Shown: piece after piece, positions 9,833 through 19,624 of the stretch
Layout of the letters: each line of letters starts with the position of its first letter
Position numbering within the stretch: the first letter of the stretch is position 1
Assembly: GCF_040549045.1 (NCBI RefSeq)
Contig: NZ_JBEWTB010000002.1
Location: 3,042,501-3,106,500 of the forward strand
Length of the DNA: 64,000 nucleotides
Reading direction: 5' to 3'
Origin: Endozoicomonas sp. NE40
GTDB lineage: Bacteria; Pseudomonadota; Gammaproteobacteria; Pseudomonadales; Endozoicomonadaceae
Notes under the pieces: model-generated
Database searches by the model: none
What the model was told of the DNA's origin: nothing
Seen by the model: only the letters and a program-made list of their open reading frames with translations
Made by a program: the position numbers and the translations under genes

Positions 9833-11265
9833 AGCGGATCTTTCAGTGCTTTAAAGGCATTCATCACTCTTTCCCGTGACTCACTGTGGCTTGCAATTGG
9901 TGAGGGATAGTTCAGTTCCAGTTGTTTGCTTTTCTGGTATGGCGCATGAATCTGCCGGTTATCCAGATGAGCCAGCTCGGGCAGCCATTGCCTGATAAAG
10001 ATTCCCTGTTGATCAAACCTTTCTGACTGGCTGGTGGGGTTAAACATTCGGAAGTAAGGTGCAGCGTCAGTGCCGGTACTGGCAGACCATTGCCAGCCGC
10101 CGTTATTGGCGGCCAGGTCGCCATCAATCAGGTGCTCCATAAAAAACTGTTCGCCTAGCCGCCAGTCGATCAGCAGGTTTTTGGATAAGAACATAGCAGT
10201 GACCATGCGCAGGCGGTTGTGCATCCAGCCAGTACTGGTCAGCTGTCGCATGGCTGCGTCGACGATGGGAAAACCTGTTTTTCCTTCCTGCCAGGCTTTG
10301 AGCAGTTCCGGGTCACTCTGCCAGGCCAGATTTTCTGTTTCGGGTTTGAAAGCCCGGTGCATGGAAACCCGTGGAAATCCATGCAGTATATGTTTATAAA
10401 ACTCTCTCCAGACCAGCTCACCAAGCCATGTGGTGATGCCACGGTTGCCAGTATCCATCTCACCATTATTTGCCTGTAATGCCTGATGAAAACATTGCCT
10501 CACTGATAAAGTACCAGCGGTCAGCCAGGGAGAAATGGAGCTGGTTCCGGCTATTGATGGATAGTCCCGCTGATTGTGGTACTGCTCAATGGTATTAACC
10601 AGAAAGGTGTTCAGCCTGCTGTGTGCTGCGGCTTCACCAGCAGGCCAGTGGTCATCAATGTTTCTGGCGGTTGGGGGAAAAAGCTGTTCCGATGATTCGG
10701 GGCTAGTATGCGGCAGTGATAAAGGTGCCTGTTTTTCGGGAGCGGGCAGCGGTTGAAGTTGCTCTGAGGTGATCTGCTGAAACAGATTCCTCTTAAAAGG
10801 CGTAAAGACTTTGAAGTAGTCGCCCTGTTTGTTTCGGAGGGTGCCGGGAATAAACAGGGTTTGCTGATGATAGCGGTGGCAGGGAATACCCTGATGTCTG
10901 AATAAGCGTTCTGTGTCGTTGTCCCGCTTTTGTTCGTAAACACCGTATTCATCGTTCAGCCAGAGTGACTGGGTGTTAAATGTTTTCGCCAGCTCAAGCA
11001 GAGTCGTCGGCGCTTTGCTGAATAATTCGGCCGGGACAATAACCAGAGGAATGTTCAGCCTGCCGAGCTCGTTTTCTAAAACCCTGAGGTTCTGCATCCA
11101 GAAATAGAGTTTATTATTACTATCGTGCTGTAGCTGCCACTGCTGCGGAAACAATAGATAGACACCAATGACCTGGGAGCATCGCTGACTGGCATGATAA
11201 AGAGCGGGATTGTCCAGAACCCTGAGATCTGATCTGAACCAGACAAGCCCTGGGGCGTGTTGCAT
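9829..11265 (-). CDS. phrB: deoxyribodipyrimidine photolyase, class I CPD type
   Basis: 478 aa. The N-terminal Rossmann-like antenna domain begins GLVWFRSDLRVLDNPAL. The C-terminal FAD domain contains WLGELVWREFYKHIL, GFPIVDAAMRQL, WMHNRLRMVTAMFLSK and DGDLAANNGGWQW, all hallmarks of class I CPD photolyases. It repairs cyclobutane pyrimidine dimers with blue light using reduced FAD and a folate antenna. It is monocistronic, with its stop overlapping the deformylase-like gene by 4 nt. Two further photolyase-family genes lie at 37-40 kb. Confidence 0.94.
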   Translation of the reverse strand: MQHAPGLVWFRSDLRVLDNPALYHASQRCSQVIGVYLLFPQQWQLQHDSNNKLYFWMQNLRVLENELGRLNIPLVIVPAELFSKAPTTLLELAKTFNTQSLWLNDEYGVYEQKRDNDTERLFRHQGIPCHRYHQQTLFIPGTLRNKQGDYFKVFTPFKRNLFQQITSEQLQPLPAPEKQAPLSLPHTSPESSEQLFPPTARNIDDHWPAGEAAAHSRLNTFLVNTIEQYHNQRDYPSIAGTSSISPWLTAGTLSVRQCFHQALQANNGEMDTGNRGITTWLGELVWREFYKHILHGFPRVSMHRAFKPETENLAWQSDPELLKAWQEGKTGFPIVDAAMRQLTSTGWMHNRLRMVTAMFLSKNLLIDWRLGEQFFMEHLIDGDLAANNGGWQWSASTGTDAAPYFRMFNPTSQSERFDQQGIFIRQWLPELAHLDNRQIHAPYQKSKQLELNYPSPIASHSESRERVMNAFKALKDPL

Positions 11266-11363
11266 GGATGTCTGCCTGTAACTGTGGATTTTTTGCTCAG
11301 TACGTAATCATAACACCTATACTGACCAACCGAAAAAATAAGAAGTCATCACAGGGTTGGTTA

Positions 11364-13463
11364 ATGAAAAAACTACGGCTGTTTCCCAGCGTGCTTTTCG
11401 GGGTGTTCTGTGGGGTGTTTGTTGGAATGTTTGCTGGAATATTGTCACCGGCTATCCGGGCGGATGATGTTCCAGATATTGCGGTCGATGTGTCGGAGTC
11501 TTTATTGCCGTCTGAGTCGGTTTCATCTGTTAGTCAGGTCAATATTCCTGCTACTGATGCGGGACAGGCTTTAAGAGAAATCACCGGTGTAACAGCTTCC
11601 AGAAAAGGTGGTAAAGGTTTCGAGCCGATTATCCGTGGCCAGCAGCAGAGTCAGCTGAATGTGTTGATGGATGGTGCCTATGTTCATGGTGCCTGCCCGG
11701 GGCGAATGGACCCACCCACCACTTACGTCAGTCGGGCCGGGTACGACAAAGTGGAAGTCATTCGGGGATATGAGTCGGTCATCTATGGGGCTGGTGGCTC
11801 TGGCGGTACGGTACTGTTTACCAGAGACGATCCTGACTTTAACAACGATCGTGGTATGCGCTGGCACCCATCGGTTACCGGCAGGGTTAATATGGGGTAT
11901 ACCGGAAACTCCAGAGCCAAAGACCTGTCTCTGGATATTGCGGCAGGCAACTCTGAAAACTGGTTGCGGGCGTATGGTGCTTATCAGGATGGGGATAACT
12001 ATAAGGATGGCAGTGGCAATAAGGTCAGCTCGGCTTTTCACTCCAATACCGGTGGTTTAATTATTTCCGGAGAGGTTGCCGGGTTTACCCGCATGGAGTT
12101 GAATGTCGAATCGGTTCGTGACGACGATGTGTATTACTCAGGCAATGGTATGGACGCTCCCTGGGCTAAAGCCGATATCTGGCGATTTAAAACCCGTTAC
12201 GACCAGTCCTTTCTGCTATTTGATACCCTCGAACTGTCAGCGTACCGTTCTGATGTTGAACACCGAATGGACAATTACAGTGTCAGGCGACGCAAACCCA
12301 CTGTTCCCAATGGTTTGAAAGCACCTTCCTCGTCACTGACCTGGGGAGGGCGTTTGCAGGGTTCTGTTTTTACGGAAAAGAGTGAGCTGCGTATTGGTGT
12401 CGACTATCAGGCCAATGACCGGGATGCCAGACGCTATAAAGTAGCTCTGGACAACCGTTCACAGGCTGACCAGTATCAGTCTCATATGTGGCCAGGCGTT
12501 GAATATCGTCAGGCAGGGTTGTTTGCTGAACTGGATTATGAATTGAGCGATAAAAACCACCTCAGGGTGGGTGGTCGCTATGATGACTTTAAAGCGGAAG
12601 CGACGAAAGCCGCTGCCGGAACGCTGGGAGCCAGCAGTCCGGATGCGCTTTACCAGAAGTACTACGGTTACAAGGCCAGTAAAGTCAGTGAAGGTAACAG
12701 CAGTGGTCTGGTGAGCTGGGTTCATGATCTTTCATCCGCACAGTCTGTTGAGTTGCGTGCCAGCCGCAGCGTCCGGACGGCTGATGCTTCTGAACGTTAC
12801 ATCGCTTCCAGAGGTTCCTGCTGTCATGGCAGCGATGACTGGGTCGGTAACCCCCGGATAAAGCCCGAGATTCATCATCAGCTGGATGCCGGTTATCAGT
12901 TTCAGACAGAGCAGGCACAGTTTCGGGTGATGGCTTTTGTCGATGAGGTCAACGACTTTATCCTCCGTACTTCAGGAGAAACAGGGGCCAGACTGTATAA
13001 AAACGTCGATGCACGTTTATATGGTGTGGAAATGGAATCTCGCTACGACGTTGGACACTGGCAACCAGCCATTGGTTTGTCATGGACACGGGGCGAAAAC
13101 CGTGATGATTCGCAACAGAAAAACCTGCCACAGATCCCACCTCTGATGGGCAGTATTAAACTGGATTACAACACCGGTCACTGGTTACTCGGTGCAAGAT
13201 GTGAGTTTGCAGCCCGGCAGAATAAGGTGGATACCCAAAGTGGGCTGGATGTTGGTGAATCGTCAGGCTATGGCGTGATGCATCTGCATGGCTGGTATCA
13301 GCTGGCTAAAGGTTTAAAGCTGCAGGGTGGTGTCGAAAATCTGTTTGACCGAACCTATGCCCTGCACGTCAATCGCAGCAGTCGCGATCCCTTTAACCCT
13401 GAAGCCTTAAGGGTTCATGAGCCGGGCAGACAGCTGTGGGTTGGGGTGGAAGTGTTGTTCTAA
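11364..13463 (+). CDS. TonB-dependent outer membrane receptor, copper-type (OprC/NosA-like)
   Basis: About 699 aa from ATG 11364; the frame opens at 11268 but MKKLRLFPSVLFG... is a good signal peptide. The plug domain has ALREITGVTASRKGGKGFEP and then GACPGRMDPPTTYVSRAGYD, KVEVIRGYESVIYGAGGSGG. The 'C.GRMDPPT.Y' segment is typical of TonB-dependent copper receptors of the OprC family. The C-terminus is a beta-barrel ending in aromatic F after GRQLWVGVEVLF. The copper P-type ATPase/CueR pair 3 kb away is consistent with copper handling. The ligand is inferred from the motif only. Confidence 0.85.
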   Translation: MKKLRLFPSVLFGVFCGVFVGMFAGILSPAIRADDVPDIAVDVSESLLPSESVSSVSQVNIPATDAGQALREITGVTASRKGGKGFEPIIRGQQQSQLNVLMDGAYVHGACPGRMDPPTTYVSRAGYDKVEVIRGYESVIYGAGGSGGTVLFTRDDPDFNNDRGMRWHPSVTGRVNMGYTGNSRAKDLSLDIAAGNSENWLRAYGAYQDGDNYKDGSGNKVSSAFHSNTGGLIISGEVAGFTRMELNVESVRDDDVYYSGNGMDAPWAKADIWRFKTRYDQSFLLFDTLELSAYRSDVEHRMDNYSVRRRKPTVPNGLKAPSSSLTWGGRLQGSVFTEKSELRIGVDYQANDRDARRYKVALDNRSQADQYQSHMWPGVEYRQAGLFAELDYELSDKNHLRVGGRYDDFKAEATKAAAGTLGASSPDALYQKYYGYKASKVSEGNSSGLVSWVHDLSSAQSVELRASRSVRTADASERYIASRGSCCHGSDDWVGNPRIKPEIHHQLDAGYQFQTEQAQFRVMAFVDEVNDFILRTSGETGARLYKNVDARLYGVEMESRYDVGHWQPAIGLSWTRGENRDDSQQKNLPQIPPLMGSIKLDYNTGHWLLGARCEFAARQNKVDTQSGLDVGESSGYGVMHLHGWYQLAKGLKLQGGVENLFDRTYALHVNRSSRDPFNPEALRVHEPGRQLWVGVEVLF

Positions 13464-13467
13464 CGAA

Positions 13468-13504
13468 TAAAAACGCCCTGCAATGATGAATTGCAGGGCG
13501 TTTA
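13468..13504. terminator. bidirectional terminator between TonB receptor and Na/Pi symporter
   Basis: A perfect 11-bp stem ACGCCCTGCAA / TTGCAGGGCGT with a 7-nt loop is flanked by A-rich and T-rich ends. It lies 5 nt after the receptor stop and 16 nt after the convergent symporter stop. Confidence 0.85.
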
Positions 13505-13519
13505 ATGCGCGACCGATAG

Positions 13520-14677
13520 TTATTTTGTTACCAGAATCGCCAGTGCAGGCACTACAAAGAATGCCAGTGCCAGATAGGCAAATGCGTAAGCCTTCTTCTT
13601 CACTGCCAGATCAGCCAGCTTGTCGGCTGCGTACAGCGGGATTTCACGCAGAGGCTTGATGCCGTAAATAAAGGCGACAGCAAACAGGTTAAAGAACAGA
13701 TGTACCAGAGCGATGGTCATGGCAGGCATCGCGGCATCGGCAGAGATGGCAGTGGCAGCCAGAATGGCAGTAATCGTAGTACCAATGTTGGCACCGAGAG
13801 TCACAGGGTACATCTGACGAACCGTGAACAGTCCGCTGCCTACCATTGGCACCATCAGGCAGGTGGTGGTGGTAGACGACTGAACCATGACGGTCATGGC
13901 GGCACCGGAAGCAATGCCGGAAACAGGACCACGGCCAATGGATTTTTCCAGAACATTCTTCGCCTTGCCGGTCATTACCTTTTTCAGCAGTTTGCCCAGA
14001 CGAACTACGGCTGAGAAAATCAGGAATATACCGAAGGAAATCATTGCCAGACCGCCCAGGGTGGTGTCAGGCAGCAGGTTTGCAAAACCTTTGATAATGT
14101 CTTCTGCCGGAGCGGTCAGGAACTTCACAATGTTGAAGTTCATGCTCATGTCCTGAGTGTCAATCAGCATTTCAGCCACGGACAGGGACAGTTTACTCAG
14201 GAATCCGGTCATCAGTTCCAGCGGCAGAATAATCAGCACCGCCAGATAGTTAAAGAAGTCATGGATAGTGGAAGCCGCAAAAGCCCGCTTGAACTCCTTG
14301 TTACAACCCATATGACCCAGGCTAACGACCGTGTTAGTAATAGTCGTACCAATATTGGCACCCATAATCATTGGGATTGCCATGTGTACTGGCAGTCCGC
14401 CAGCCACCAGTCCCACAATGATAGATGTCACCGTACTGGAAGACTGCACCAGTGCAGTTGCCAGGGTGCCGGCAATCAGAGCCAGAAAAGCATTGTTGGC
14501 AAAGTTAAACAGTTCAGCAGCGTTGCCGCCGACCACCATTTTGAAACCGGAACCTACAACACTTACGGCAACCAGCAGGGCGTAAATCCAGAGGATTACC
14601 TTTAACCAGATGCGACCATAGTGGCGGGTCATCATCTTGTCGTTTGAAACGGAATTAACGGCTGTCATCTCAGACAT
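13520..14677 (-). CDS. Na+/phosphate cotransporter family protein (NptA/SLC34-like)
   Basis: 385 aa, about 8-9 hydrophobic segments. The two inverted QSSS-type repeats of Na/Pi symporters are present: TALVQSSSTVTSIIVGLVAGG with MIMGANIGTTITNTVVS, and VMVQSSTTTTCLMVP with TLGANIGTTITAILAA. It imports inorganic phosphate with sodium across the inner membrane. It lacks the C-terminal PhoU-like domain found in longer relatives. It is transcribed alone. Confidence 0.9.
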   Translation of the reverse strand: MSEMTAVNSVSNDKMMTRHYGRIWLKVILWIYALLVAVSVVGSGFKMVVGGNAAELFNFANNAFLALIAGTLATALVQSSSTVTSIIVGLVAGGLPVHMAIPMIMGANIGTTITNTVVSLGHMGCNKEFKRAFAASTIHDFFNYLAVLIILPLELMTGFLSKLSLSVAEMLIDTQDMSMNFNIVKFLTAPAEDIIKGFANLLPDTTLGGLAMISFGIFLIFSAVVRLGKLLKKVMTGKAKNVLEKSIGRGPVSGIASGAAMTVMVQSSTTTTCLMVPMVGSGLFTVRQMYPVTLGANIGTTITAILAATAISADAAMPAMTIALVHLFFNLFAVAFIYGIKPLREIPLYAADKLADLAVKKKAYAFAYLALAFFVVPALAILVTK

Positions 14678-14823
14678 GTCTTTGCACCTTAGTGCGTTAA
14701 TGATGGTGGCGAAGGTAAAGGGTTTATGTTTCAGAAATATTACAAAGCTGACACTTTTCTGAAATATTATGACAGTTTGATTGAAATGACAGTAATCGCC
14801 TGTGTCAAAGTGCTGTGCGACGG

Positions 14824-16050
14824 TTAACGTGCCTGACCATTGCAGGCATTTTGCCTGATTCGTTGCAAATCGTTTTGCAGGCGTTGCAGTACCTGCTGTA
14901 GACGCTCCCTGAAAGCCTGCAACTGCTGACGTTGTTCCTCTAGCCGGTTCTGGTGTTCAGGACCGCGCAGCTGCAAGTCATGAAATAAACTTTGTTGTGT
15001 TGCCTGGTTAAGCAGAAGTGCCTGAGCTAACTGCCCTGCCTGACTTCGCAGATTTTGACAGAGTCTTAACAGGTTTTGCCTGTGTGGGCTTCTGATAAGA
15101 GAGTGGCCGTAAACGCCGTTGGTAAAGGTATTGTCCGCTGAACTATGACCTATCAAACAATTAACCGCGATAGCTTCAGTTTCGGCTGTCTGGATGTCCA
15201 TATACCTTCCCAGGGCATTTTCTATAGGTGCTAGCTGATGTTCAATTAAACTTATAACTTGATTTGTATGGCCTCTGGCAAACGCGATCTGTAATGGTCG
15301 TTGACTGGTATTGTCTGCAATATCAGGATTTGCTCCCTGAGATAATAGCTGCCTTGTGGCGAATTCATGACCTTCAAGCACGCTCTGGAACAGAGGTGTT
15401 TCCCCTCTGCGATTTCTATTATTCAGCGGATAACCTAAAGACAAAAGCAGGCGTATAGTTGAAGTTTGATTGTATTGTACTGCCAGATGCATCAGGTTAT
15501 TTCCATCAATGTCAGGAAAATCAGGCATCAGGCTCGCCCAGAGGCTTCTTATGATGTCATCATGCCCATGCCTGACTGCATAGCTCAACAGTGAGTGACG
15601 ATTATGATCAAGAATACGTGCCTGGCGCGGATGCTGGTTTAAAAGGAATAGCACTCTTTCAAGGTTTCCAACACTGACAGAATAAAACAAATCTGTATTA
15701 ATAAGTGTGTGAAGCAAAGGCTCATGAAGAGGCATCAAAACTGGCTGGTTTATAATATCTGACATCCTGTTTATTAATAAACGGGTTAGCCGTTGATTAC
15801 CTGAAGATATGAAAAAAAATGAAGGATAACTGAATGGGCGCTCATCTATAGCGGTTGTAAACCATCGAAACAAATTGACGCCATCTTCATAATTGTGACA
15901 TCGCAACTGCTCATGCAATCTGCGCTCAGCTTCATCCTGATCATCCAGATGGCATAACTCATATAATTCTTCTTTTGCAGGAAAGTGAGCGAAAGCGGTG
16001 ATCCAGGAAAAACACCAAAATAAACTTATGGTCAGCAGAATGCATCTCAT
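14824..16050 (-). CDS. secreted/periplasmic ankyrin-repeat protein
   Basis: 408 aa. A signal peptide (MRCILLTISLFWCFSWITAFA, residues 1-21) is followed by an unrecognised N-terminal part. About four ankyrin repeats lie near residues 145-270 (for example NLMHLAVQYNQTSTIRLLLSLG, and ETPLFQSVLEGHEFATRQLLSQGANPD). The C-terminus (about 330-405) is a Gln/Leu/Arg-rich coiled coil. Ankyrin repeats mediate protein-protein contacts and are abundant in host-associated bacteria. The Sec signal implies export at least to the periplasm. Base composition is AT-richer than the neighbours, which suggests transfer or relaxed selection. The partner is unknown. Confidence 0.8.
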   Translation of the reverse strand: MRCILLTISLFWCFSWITAFAHFPAKEELYELCHLDDQDEAERRLHEQLRCHNYEDGVNLFRWFTTAIDERPFSYPSFFFISSGNQRLTRLLINRMSDIINQPVLMPLHEPLLHTLINTDLFYSVSVGNLERVLFLLNQHPRQARILDHNRHSLLSYAVRHGHDDIIRSLWASLMPDFPDIDGNNLMHLAVQYNQTSTIRLLLSLGYPLNNRNRRGETPLFQSVLEGHEFATRQLLSQGANPDIADNTSQRPLQIAFARGHTNQVISLIEHQLAPIENALGRYMDIQTAETEAIAVNCLIGHSSADNTFTNGVYGHSLIRSPHRQNLLRLCQNLRSQAGQLAQALLLNQATQQSLFHDLQLRGPEHQNRLEEQRQQLQAFRERLQQVLQRLQNDLQRIRQNACNGQAR

Positions 16051-16213
16051 ATTTATTGTCCGTTTTTATCCTTGCAGAGGGTAGGTAGTAGTTATCATTG
16101 TTTTTCAAGAGTAGTTTGGCTCAAAAAACAAATATTTCACGATTTAACCACTTTGTGTTTATGGATAGCAGCCACAAAGTCTTCCGGACTGATTATGATC
16201 GTTATGCTTTACC

Positions 16214-16244
16214 TTGACCTTCCAGCGACGGGAAGGTTTATCCT
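16214..16244 (+). promoter_or_regulatory. CueR-type copper-responsive promoter of copA
   Basis: The -35 TTGACC (16214-16219) and -10 TATCCT (16239-16244) are separated by 19 bp, the long spacer typical of MerR-family promoters. The dyad ACCTTCC-N7-GGAAGGT (16217-16237) fills the spacer and matches the CueR operator of E. coli copA. A CueR with matching copper ligands is encoded at the end of the same operon. Confidence 0.9.
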
Positions 16245-16279
16245 TCACAATAATGAAACCATTAATGGAAGCAGGTTGT

Positions 16280-18496
16280 ATGAATCAGGAGACAATCAGC
16301 CTGTCTGTACCCGATATGAGTTGTGCAGGCTGTGTTGCAAAAATCGAAAAGGCCCTTAAATCCGTTGACGATGTGAAGGATGCCCGGGTCAATCTGGCGG
16401 AGAAAACTGTAGAAGTGGATGGTTTGCCAGATGTGGTCACACTGCTAAAGGCACTTGAAGCCATTGGTAAGCCAGGGTCGCTAATTGACAGCGAAGAAGA
16501 CAATCGTCGTCAGCAGGAACAGCGTGACCAGGAACAGTACCGTTATCTTCTGAAGCATGGCATCTTTGCGCTGGCGGTCAGTATCCCGCTGATGCTGTCG
16601 ATGTTTTTTATCCCAATGAGTGTTCATACCCCTCAGGATCAGTGGTTGTGGGGCAGTGTCGGTATGGTCACCCTGGGGATTCTGGTGTTCTCCGGACGCC
16701 ATTTCTTTAATGGGCTGGTGGAGTCGGTTCGTCACGGTTCTGCCACCATGGATACGCTGATTGCACTGGGTACCGGGACAGCATGGGTCTACTCCATGGT
16801 GGTGGTACTCTGGCCTCAGTGGTTCCCAGTGGCGGCTCGACATGTGTATTTTGAAGCCTCTGCCATGATTATCGGTTTGATTAATATCGGTCAGGCAATG
16901 GAGCTTCGGGCAAAGGGTAAAACCAGCTCAGCGATTAAGCGGTTGTTGGGGCTTCAGGCAAAAACGGCTCGTATTGTCAGAGAGGGAGAAGAGATTGATG
17001 TGCCGGTGACGGCGGTCAGGGCTGGCGATATCGTTCGTGTTCGCCCAGGTGAGCGAATCCCCGTCGATGGTCGGGTAACCAGTGGTACAACGCTGGTGGA
17101 TGAATCCATGCTGACAGGTGAGCCCCTGCCAGTCAGCAAAGGTGTTGATGATGAAGTGGCTGCAGGCACGCTGAACAAGAATGGTTCGATCCTGTTTGTG
17201 GCAGAAAAAGTCGGCAAAGACACGGCACTGGCGCATATCATTCAACTGGTGAAACAGGCACAGAATGCCAAAATGCCCATTACCCGGCTGACGGACCAGA
17301 TTTCTGCGGTCTTTGTGCCAGTGGTTATTGTCATTGCTATTCTCTCAGCGCTGGTCTGGTACTTTCTTGGGCCACAGCCCGCCGTTGCTCACGCCTTTGT
17401 GGTACTGACCACCGTATTGATTATTGCCTGCCCCTGTGCGCTGGGTCTGGCGACCCCAATGTCAGTGATGGCCGGGGTTGGACGAGCCGCTGAGCTTGGC
17501 ATGCTGGTTCGCAATGGTGAAGCCCTGCAGAAAGCCAGTCAGTTAACGACAGTGGTTGTCGATAAGACGGGTACGGTAACGGAAGGCGCTCCGGCAGTCA
17601 CCGACATTCTGGTAACGGATGGTTTCAGTGAAGAACAGCTTCTGGTACTGGCTGGCAGCCTTGAATCTGCCTCCGAGCATCCACTGGCAGAAGCCATTGT
17701 TTCAGCCGCAAAGGCTCGTTCCCTGACGCTTTCTGCCCCTGATAACTTTGCAATGAAATCCGGCTTTGGTATTTCAGGACAGGTTAATGGTCAGAATGTT
17801 CTTCTGGGTAATGCACAGTGGATGACGTTCAATAAACTATCGCACGACAGCTGGCAGGCAGAGGTTGACCGCCTGGCTGACGAAGGAAAAACCCCTGTAC
17901 TGGTTTCGCTGGAGAAACAGGTAGTGGGCATTCTGGCCATTGCCGACCCGATACGTTCCGACTCTAAAGTCGCGATTGAACGGTTAAAAGCTGCCGGTAT
18001 AAAAGTGGTTATGCTGACCGGGGATCATCGAAAAACCGCTGAAGCTGTGGCAAGGCAGGTTGGCATTGATGACGTTCATGCTGAAGTGTTGCCAGCGGAT
18101 AAAGCTTCTCATGTGAAGCAGCTACAGGAAGCTGGAGAAAAGGTGGGGATGACCGGTGATGGCATTAACGATGCGCCCGCGCTGGCACAGGCTGACGTTG
18201 GTTTTGCCATGGGTTGTGGCACCGATGTGGCTATTGAGTCAGCGGATATCACCTTGATGCGGTCTTCGCTGCACGGACTGGTTGATGCTGTATTACTGTC
18301 CAGAGCGACCCTGAAGAACATACGACAAAATCTGTTTGGAGCATTTATCTACAACACCCTGGGTATTCCTGTTGCGGCAGGTGTTCTCTATCCATTGACG
18401 GGTATGTTGCTCAACCCTGTGGTGGCGGGTGCAGCGATGGCCTGTTCATCGGTTACAGTTGTGACGAATGCCAATAGGTTGAGAAAATTCAAGTAA
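16280..18496 (+). CDS. copA: copper-exporting P1B-type ATPase CopA
   Basis: 738 aa from ATG 16280. The open frame reaches back to 16214, but that part is the promoter itself. One N-terminal heavy-metal domain carries MSCAGC (Cys15, Cys18). It has eight membrane helices with ACPCALGLATP (CPC copper site), the phosphorylation motif DKTGTVTEG, SEHPLAEAI (P1B His-Pro motif) and GDGINDAPALAQADVGFAMG. It pumps Cu(I) out of the cytoplasm. A single N-terminal metal domain is shorter than in E. coli CopA (two). cueR follows 9 nt downstream. Confidence 0.96.
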   Translation: MNQETISLSVPDMSCAGCVAKIEKALKSVDDVKDARVNLAEKTVEVDGLPDVVTLLKALEAIGKPGSLIDSEEDNRRQQEQRDQEQYRYLLKHGIFALAVSIPLMLSMFFIPMSVHTPQDQWLWGSVGMVTLGILVFSGRHFFNGLVESVRHGSATMDTLIALGTGTAWVYSMVVVLWPQWFPVAARHVYFEASAMIIGLINIGQAMELRAKGKTSSAIKRLLGLQAKTARIVREGEEIDVPVTAVRAGDIVRVRPGERIPVDGRVTSGTTLVDESMLTGEPLPVSKGVDDEVAAGTLNKNGSILFVAEKVGKDTALAHIIQLVKQAQNAKMPITRLTDQISAVFVPVVIVIAILSALVWYFLGPQPAVAHAFVVLTTVLIIACPCALGLATPMSVMAGVGRAAELGMLVRNGEALQKASQLTTVVVDKTGTVTEGAPAVTDILVTDGFSEEQLLVLAGSLESASEHPLAEAIVSAAKARSLTLSAPDNFAMKSGFGISGQVNGQNVLLGNAQWMTFNKLSHDSWQAEVDRLADEGKTPVLVSLEKQVVGILAIADPIRSDSKVAIERLKAAGIKVVMLTGDHRKTAEAVARQVGIDDVHAEVLPADKASHVKQLQEAGEKVGMTGDGINDAPALAQADVGFAMGCGTDVAIESADITLMRSSLHGLVDAVLLSRATLKNIRQNLFGAFIYNTLGIPVAAGVLYPLTGMLLNPVVAGAAMACSSVTVVTNANRLRKFK

Positions 18497-18505
18497 ATCA
18501 GCACC

Positions 18506-18892
18506 ATGAACATTTCTAAAGTGGCTTCAATAACCGGCCTGACCAGTAAAACGATCCGATACTACGAAAGCATTGGCCTTATTCCTGCTGCCCGGCGGCA
18601 GGAAAATGGCTACCGGGATTATTCTGACCAACAGGTCCAGGAGCTGAAGTTTGTACAGCAGGCAAGAGCACTGGGTTTCTGTCTGGATGAGTGTCGGGAG
18701 TTGCTGGAATTAAACCGGAACAGCCAGCGTCGCAGCGCCGATGTTAAAAAAATCGCCGGAGAAAAACTGGCGGATGTCGAGTCCAGAATTCAACAGCTTG
18801 AAGCCATGAAGTCCAGCCTGAACCGGCTAATCGAGAGTTGCGCCGGTGATGATAACCCTCAATGCAGTATTCTGACAGCGCTGTCGGATTAA
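18506..18892 (+). CDS. cueR: copper-sensing MerR-family regulator CueR
   Basis: 128 aa. The N-terminal winged helix-turn-helix (MNISKVASITGLTSKTIRYYESIGLI) and dimerisation helix lead to a metal-binding loop CAGDDNPQC with Cys112 and Cys120, the same numbering as the Cu(I) ligands of E. coli CueR. It should activate copA by twisting the 19-bp-spacer promoter at 16214-16244, and co-transcription with copA makes a feedback loop. It overlaps the convergent acetyltransferase stop by 4 nt. Confidence 0.94.
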   Translation: MNISKVASITGLTSKTIRYYESIGLIPAARRQENGYRDYSDQQVQELKFVQQARALGFCLDECRELLELNRNSQRRSADVKKIAGEKLADVESRIQQLEAMKSSLNRLIESCAGDDNPQCSILTALSD

Positions 18893-19464
18893 TGATTAAT
18901 CCGCAGCAACGGGTGCATGGGGGGAGCATCATCGGCCTGAATCCTGCCCAGCAGCTCAAAACCGGAACGCTGGTAAAAGCTGATATTTCTGGGGTTGCAG
19001 GACAGCACAAACAACTCTTTCGCCTGATCTCCGATCTGCTTCAATGAGTACTCCATAAGGGCTGAACCGATGCCCTGTTGCTGATGATCAGGGTCGACAG
19101 CAATGATGGACAGTACCCAGGGGGATGATGGGGGTTTCAGGTTGAAATACTGCCGATCCATTTCCCTGACTGCTTCAAGCCGGGAGGGGGGGATGCTGGC
19201 CTGAAAGATTTGGATCTTTTTCTCAAGGTCGGGTTCGACACCGGGTGGTAGCCAGAGTATTGCGCCGCTGCCATCGGCGGTCATATAAGTGGTTCTGCAG
19301 CCGATCGCTTTGCCCCCAATGGCTTCCATGACCCGGGGCCAGATGCTCATGCGCAGGTCTTTGTCTGGATAGAGCCAGGAAACATAAGGATCTTCAGCAA
19401 AGGACTTAGCCAACATACTGAAAATAATGGTACGATCCGCTTCAGTTGCTGTGACTATTTTCAT
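18889..19464 (-). CDS. GNAT-family N-acetyltransferase
   Basis: 191 aa. The acetyl-CoA binding motif A is visible as LSIIAVDPDHQQQGIGSALME (Q/R-x-x-G-x-G/A) near residues 119-139, followed by ELFVLSCNPRNISFYQRSGFELLG, the usual GNAT C-terminal 'N..FY...GF' box. The substrate is unknown. It is transcribed convergent with cueR. Confidence 0.88.
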   Translation of the reverse strand: MKIVTATEADRTIIFSMLAKSFAEDPYVSWLYPDKDLRMSIWPRVMEAIGGKAIGCRTTYMTADGSGAILWLPPGVEPDLEKKIQIFQASIPPSRLEAVREMDRQYFNLKPPSSPWVLSIIAVDPDHQQQGIGSALMEYSLKQIGDQAKELFVLSCNPRNISFYQRSGFELLGRIQADDAPPMHPLLRINH

Positions 19465-19624
19465 AAATAGTTGTTTCCATAATAATTTTATTGATGCAGC
19501 AGCTGCTTCTTTATACAGGCAGTCTCCCTGGTCTCTGTACCCGGTAGTTCTGATCTTTGCTTGTTGGTTAAGTTGTTAATTAAGTTCCAGATTTCAATAA
19601 AAAGATAAATAAGAGGGAGTCATT

